Assembly (NCBI GenBank): GCA_002684375.1 | Contig: NYVC01000068.1 | Location: forward strand, 5,618-13,445 | Direction: 5' to 3' | Source of the DNA: Marinovum sp. | GTDB lineage: Bacteria > Pseudomonadota > Alphaproteobacteria > Rhodobacterales > Rhodobacteraceae | Length of the DNA: 7,828 bases | Shown: in pieces, positions 6,519 through 7,828 of the stretch | Layout of the letters: each line of letters starts with the position of its first letter | Position numbering within the stretch: the stretch's first letter is position 1 | Notes under the pieces: generated by a model | What the model was told of the DNA's origin: nothing | Seen by the model: the letters and a program-made list of their open reading frames with translations, nothing else | Databases searched by the model: none | Translations under genes and position numbers: made by a program

Positions 6519-7828
6519 ATGCAGGCACTCAGGCGATTATTTTCTAGTTTGTTCGGTGCCTTTCTTATTCTCTTAAGCTTGGGCGTTGCAGGTCAAGCCC
6601 AAGACGTTGTGCTAACATCGCGCGACGGGGCGATTGAACTGTCCGGCACGCTGCTTGGTTTCAATGGGGAGTTCTATCGCGTTGATACCGTTTATGGAGA
6701 GCTGACTGTCGATGGGTCAGGCGTGACCTGTGACGGACCTGGTTGCCCCAGCCTTACCGATTATATCGCCCAGATCCGCCTGTCAGGCGCCCGTGAACTT
6801 GGGCAGGTATTGATGCCAGCACTGCTAGAAGCCTTTGCAGGACAAAACCATTTATCGGCCATACTTAAGACCATCGACGACAGTCATTTCACCTATGTGC
6901 TCAAAGATCGGCACAGCAATAAAACCCAAGCAGAATTCCATTTTCAGCTCAGTACAGCCGAAGAGGGTTTTGCTGATCTGATCGCAGATAACGCGGAAAT
7001 ATCCATGTCAACGCGTGAAATTCGGCCTGCAGAAAAGCGCCGGCTTGAAGAGGGGCAGCCGCATGATCTCCCCTATAGCCGGGAATATGTTTTGGCGCTG
7101 GATGCACTGGTACCAGTAACAATGCCAGATCATCCAGTGCACCAGATATCACTCAAAAATCTGGCTTTGGCGTTTGGTGGTCAACTTACCAATTGGCGCG
7201 ATTTAGGCGGACCTGATGCACCGATCGCGCTGTATCTGCTCAATCGCACATCCGGTGCAAGCCAGTCAGTGACAGATCGTATCCTGAAACCTGCCAACCA
7301 AGATATCGCAGACAGCGTCACCCGTATTCCGGACGGTAAAGACCTTGATCTGCGGGTCAGCCGGGACCCTCTGGCGCTGGCGCTGATGCCCCACAGTTAT
7401 ATGCGTTTTTCCCAACCCATGCAGATTTTTGGCGAGTGCGGCGTCTCATTGGGTGTCGACCCGCGTATGATTAAGACCCAAGACTATCCTTTAACTGCGC
7501 CCATCTTTTTATATATGCCCATGCACCGGTTGCCGAAAATTGCCCGCGAATTTCTATCCTATACCAGCACTGATTCAGCACAGGCCGTGATCGAACGGGC
7601 CGGTTTCATCAATCAAACACTCAAGGAAGTTCCGTTAAATCAGCAGGGAGACCGGCTGGTTCAGGCAGTCTCTGTCGCCGGAACGAGTTCGGTAGATGTG
7701 GCCGCAGGTCAGCCTGTGGACGCGACAAAATCAAGCGAACCAAACACCGGAACGACATTAAAAGATTTACAAACCATGCTGAATTTTCTGGCGCCGCTGC
7801 GGCGTGTTACTATGTCGTTTCGGTTTTT
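6519..7828 (+). CDS. Exported PstS-like substrate-binding protein, probably with a C-terminal OmpA domain (partial)
   Basis: The frame stays open from the ATG at 6519 to the window edge (436 codons), so the C-terminus is missing. A signal peptide is clear: MQALRR, hydrophobic 7-24, cleavage near GQA-QD (27/28). Residues 29-80 form a beta-rich segment with LSGTLLGFNGEFYRVDT and a close cysteine pair, CDGPGC (71-76). A PstS-like binding fold follows: LSGARELGQVLMPALLEAF (88-106), AEISMSTREI (159-168), LALDALVPV (192-200), then LAFGGQLTNWRDLGG (217-231), very like the F-x-G-x-I-TNW-x-LGG of phosphate-binding proteins, and NRTSGASQSV (242-251) at the usual SGS loop. A linker near 385-415 is rich in Ser, Thr and Ala. 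The last residues (LAPLRRVTMSFRF) resemble the entry to an OmpA-like peptidoglycan-binding domain, as I recall for Rhodobacteraceae proteins of this type. Ligand unknown; phosphate is only a guess. No strong ribosome-binding site; the gap to the preceding gene is 6 bases. Confidence 0.85.
   Translation, partial: MQALRRLFSSLFGAFLILLSLGVAGQAQDVVLTSRDGAIELSGTLLGFNGEFYRVDTVYGELTVDGSGVTCDGPGCPSLTDYIAQIRLSGARELGQVLMPALLEAFAGQNHLSAILKTIDDSHFTYVLKDRHSNKTQAEFHFQLSTAEEGFADLIADNAEISMSTREIRPAEKRRLEEGQPHDLPYSREYVLALDALVPVTMPDHPVHQISLKNLALAFGGQLTNWRDLGGPDAPIALYLLNRTSGASQSVTDRILKPANQDIADSVTRIPDGKDLDLRVSRDPLALALMPHSYMRFSQPMQIFGECGVSLGVDPRMIKTQDYPLTAPIFLYMPMHRLPKIAREFLSYTSTDSAQAVIERAGFINQTLKEVPLNQQGDRLVQAVSVAGTSSVDVAAGQPVDATKSSEPNTGTTLKDLQTMLNFLAPLRRVTMSFRF

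Noticed and set aside
7103..7141. 12-base palindrome ACTGGTACCAGT (7106-7117) and an overlapping 8-base inverted repeat TGCACTGG / CCAGTGCA
   Set aside because: They lie inside a continuous coding frame, and about two perfect 12-base palindromes are expected by chance in a window this size. No regulatory context supports alternative hairpins.

Overview
The window looks like chromosomal housekeeping DNA from an alphaproteobacterium, most likely a roseobacter-type member of the Rhodobacteraceae with moderate GC. I base this on the form of the recognisable proteins: an IF-2 C-terminus ending in the [16 protein letters not shown] style, the SecA and ArgJ sequences, a parvulin divergent from secA, and a PstS-like protein of a type I recall from Rhodobacteraceae. 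No species can be named from the sequence alone.

Layout from left to right. The last 38 codons of infB (+) end at 117 and are followed by a good intrinsic hairpin terminator (147-183). Next comes a leftward three-gene block, read from right to left: an exported parvulin-type prolyl isomerase (ending 1835), argJ (599-1828) and mutT (204-602). The parvulin-argJ gap is 6 bases and argJ/mutT overlap by ATGA, so the block looks like one transcription unit that converges on infB at the shared terminator. A 159-base divergent intergenic region (2699-2857) separates it from secA. It carries a tandem 12-base repeat that overlaps the best secA promoter candidate. Rightward from there lie secA (2858-5554, full length with intact ATPase and zinc-binding motifs), a 271-residue exported protein of unknown function (5697-6512), and, 6 bases later, an exported protein with a PstS-like periplasmic binding domain (6519 to the window edge, incomplete). 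That last protein probably continues into an OmpA-type domain.

A common theme is protein export. secA supplies the Sec translocase motor, the divergent parvulin is a periplasmic folding factor with its own signal peptide, and both genes downstream of secA encode Sec-type secretory proteins. argJ (arginine biosynthesis) and mutT (nucleotide-pool sanitation) seem to be housekeeping passengers. No mobile elements, CRISPR arrays, tRNA/rRNA genes, frameshifts or signs of recent transfer were seen. No clearly new system is evident. The least understood part is the pair of exported proteins after secA.
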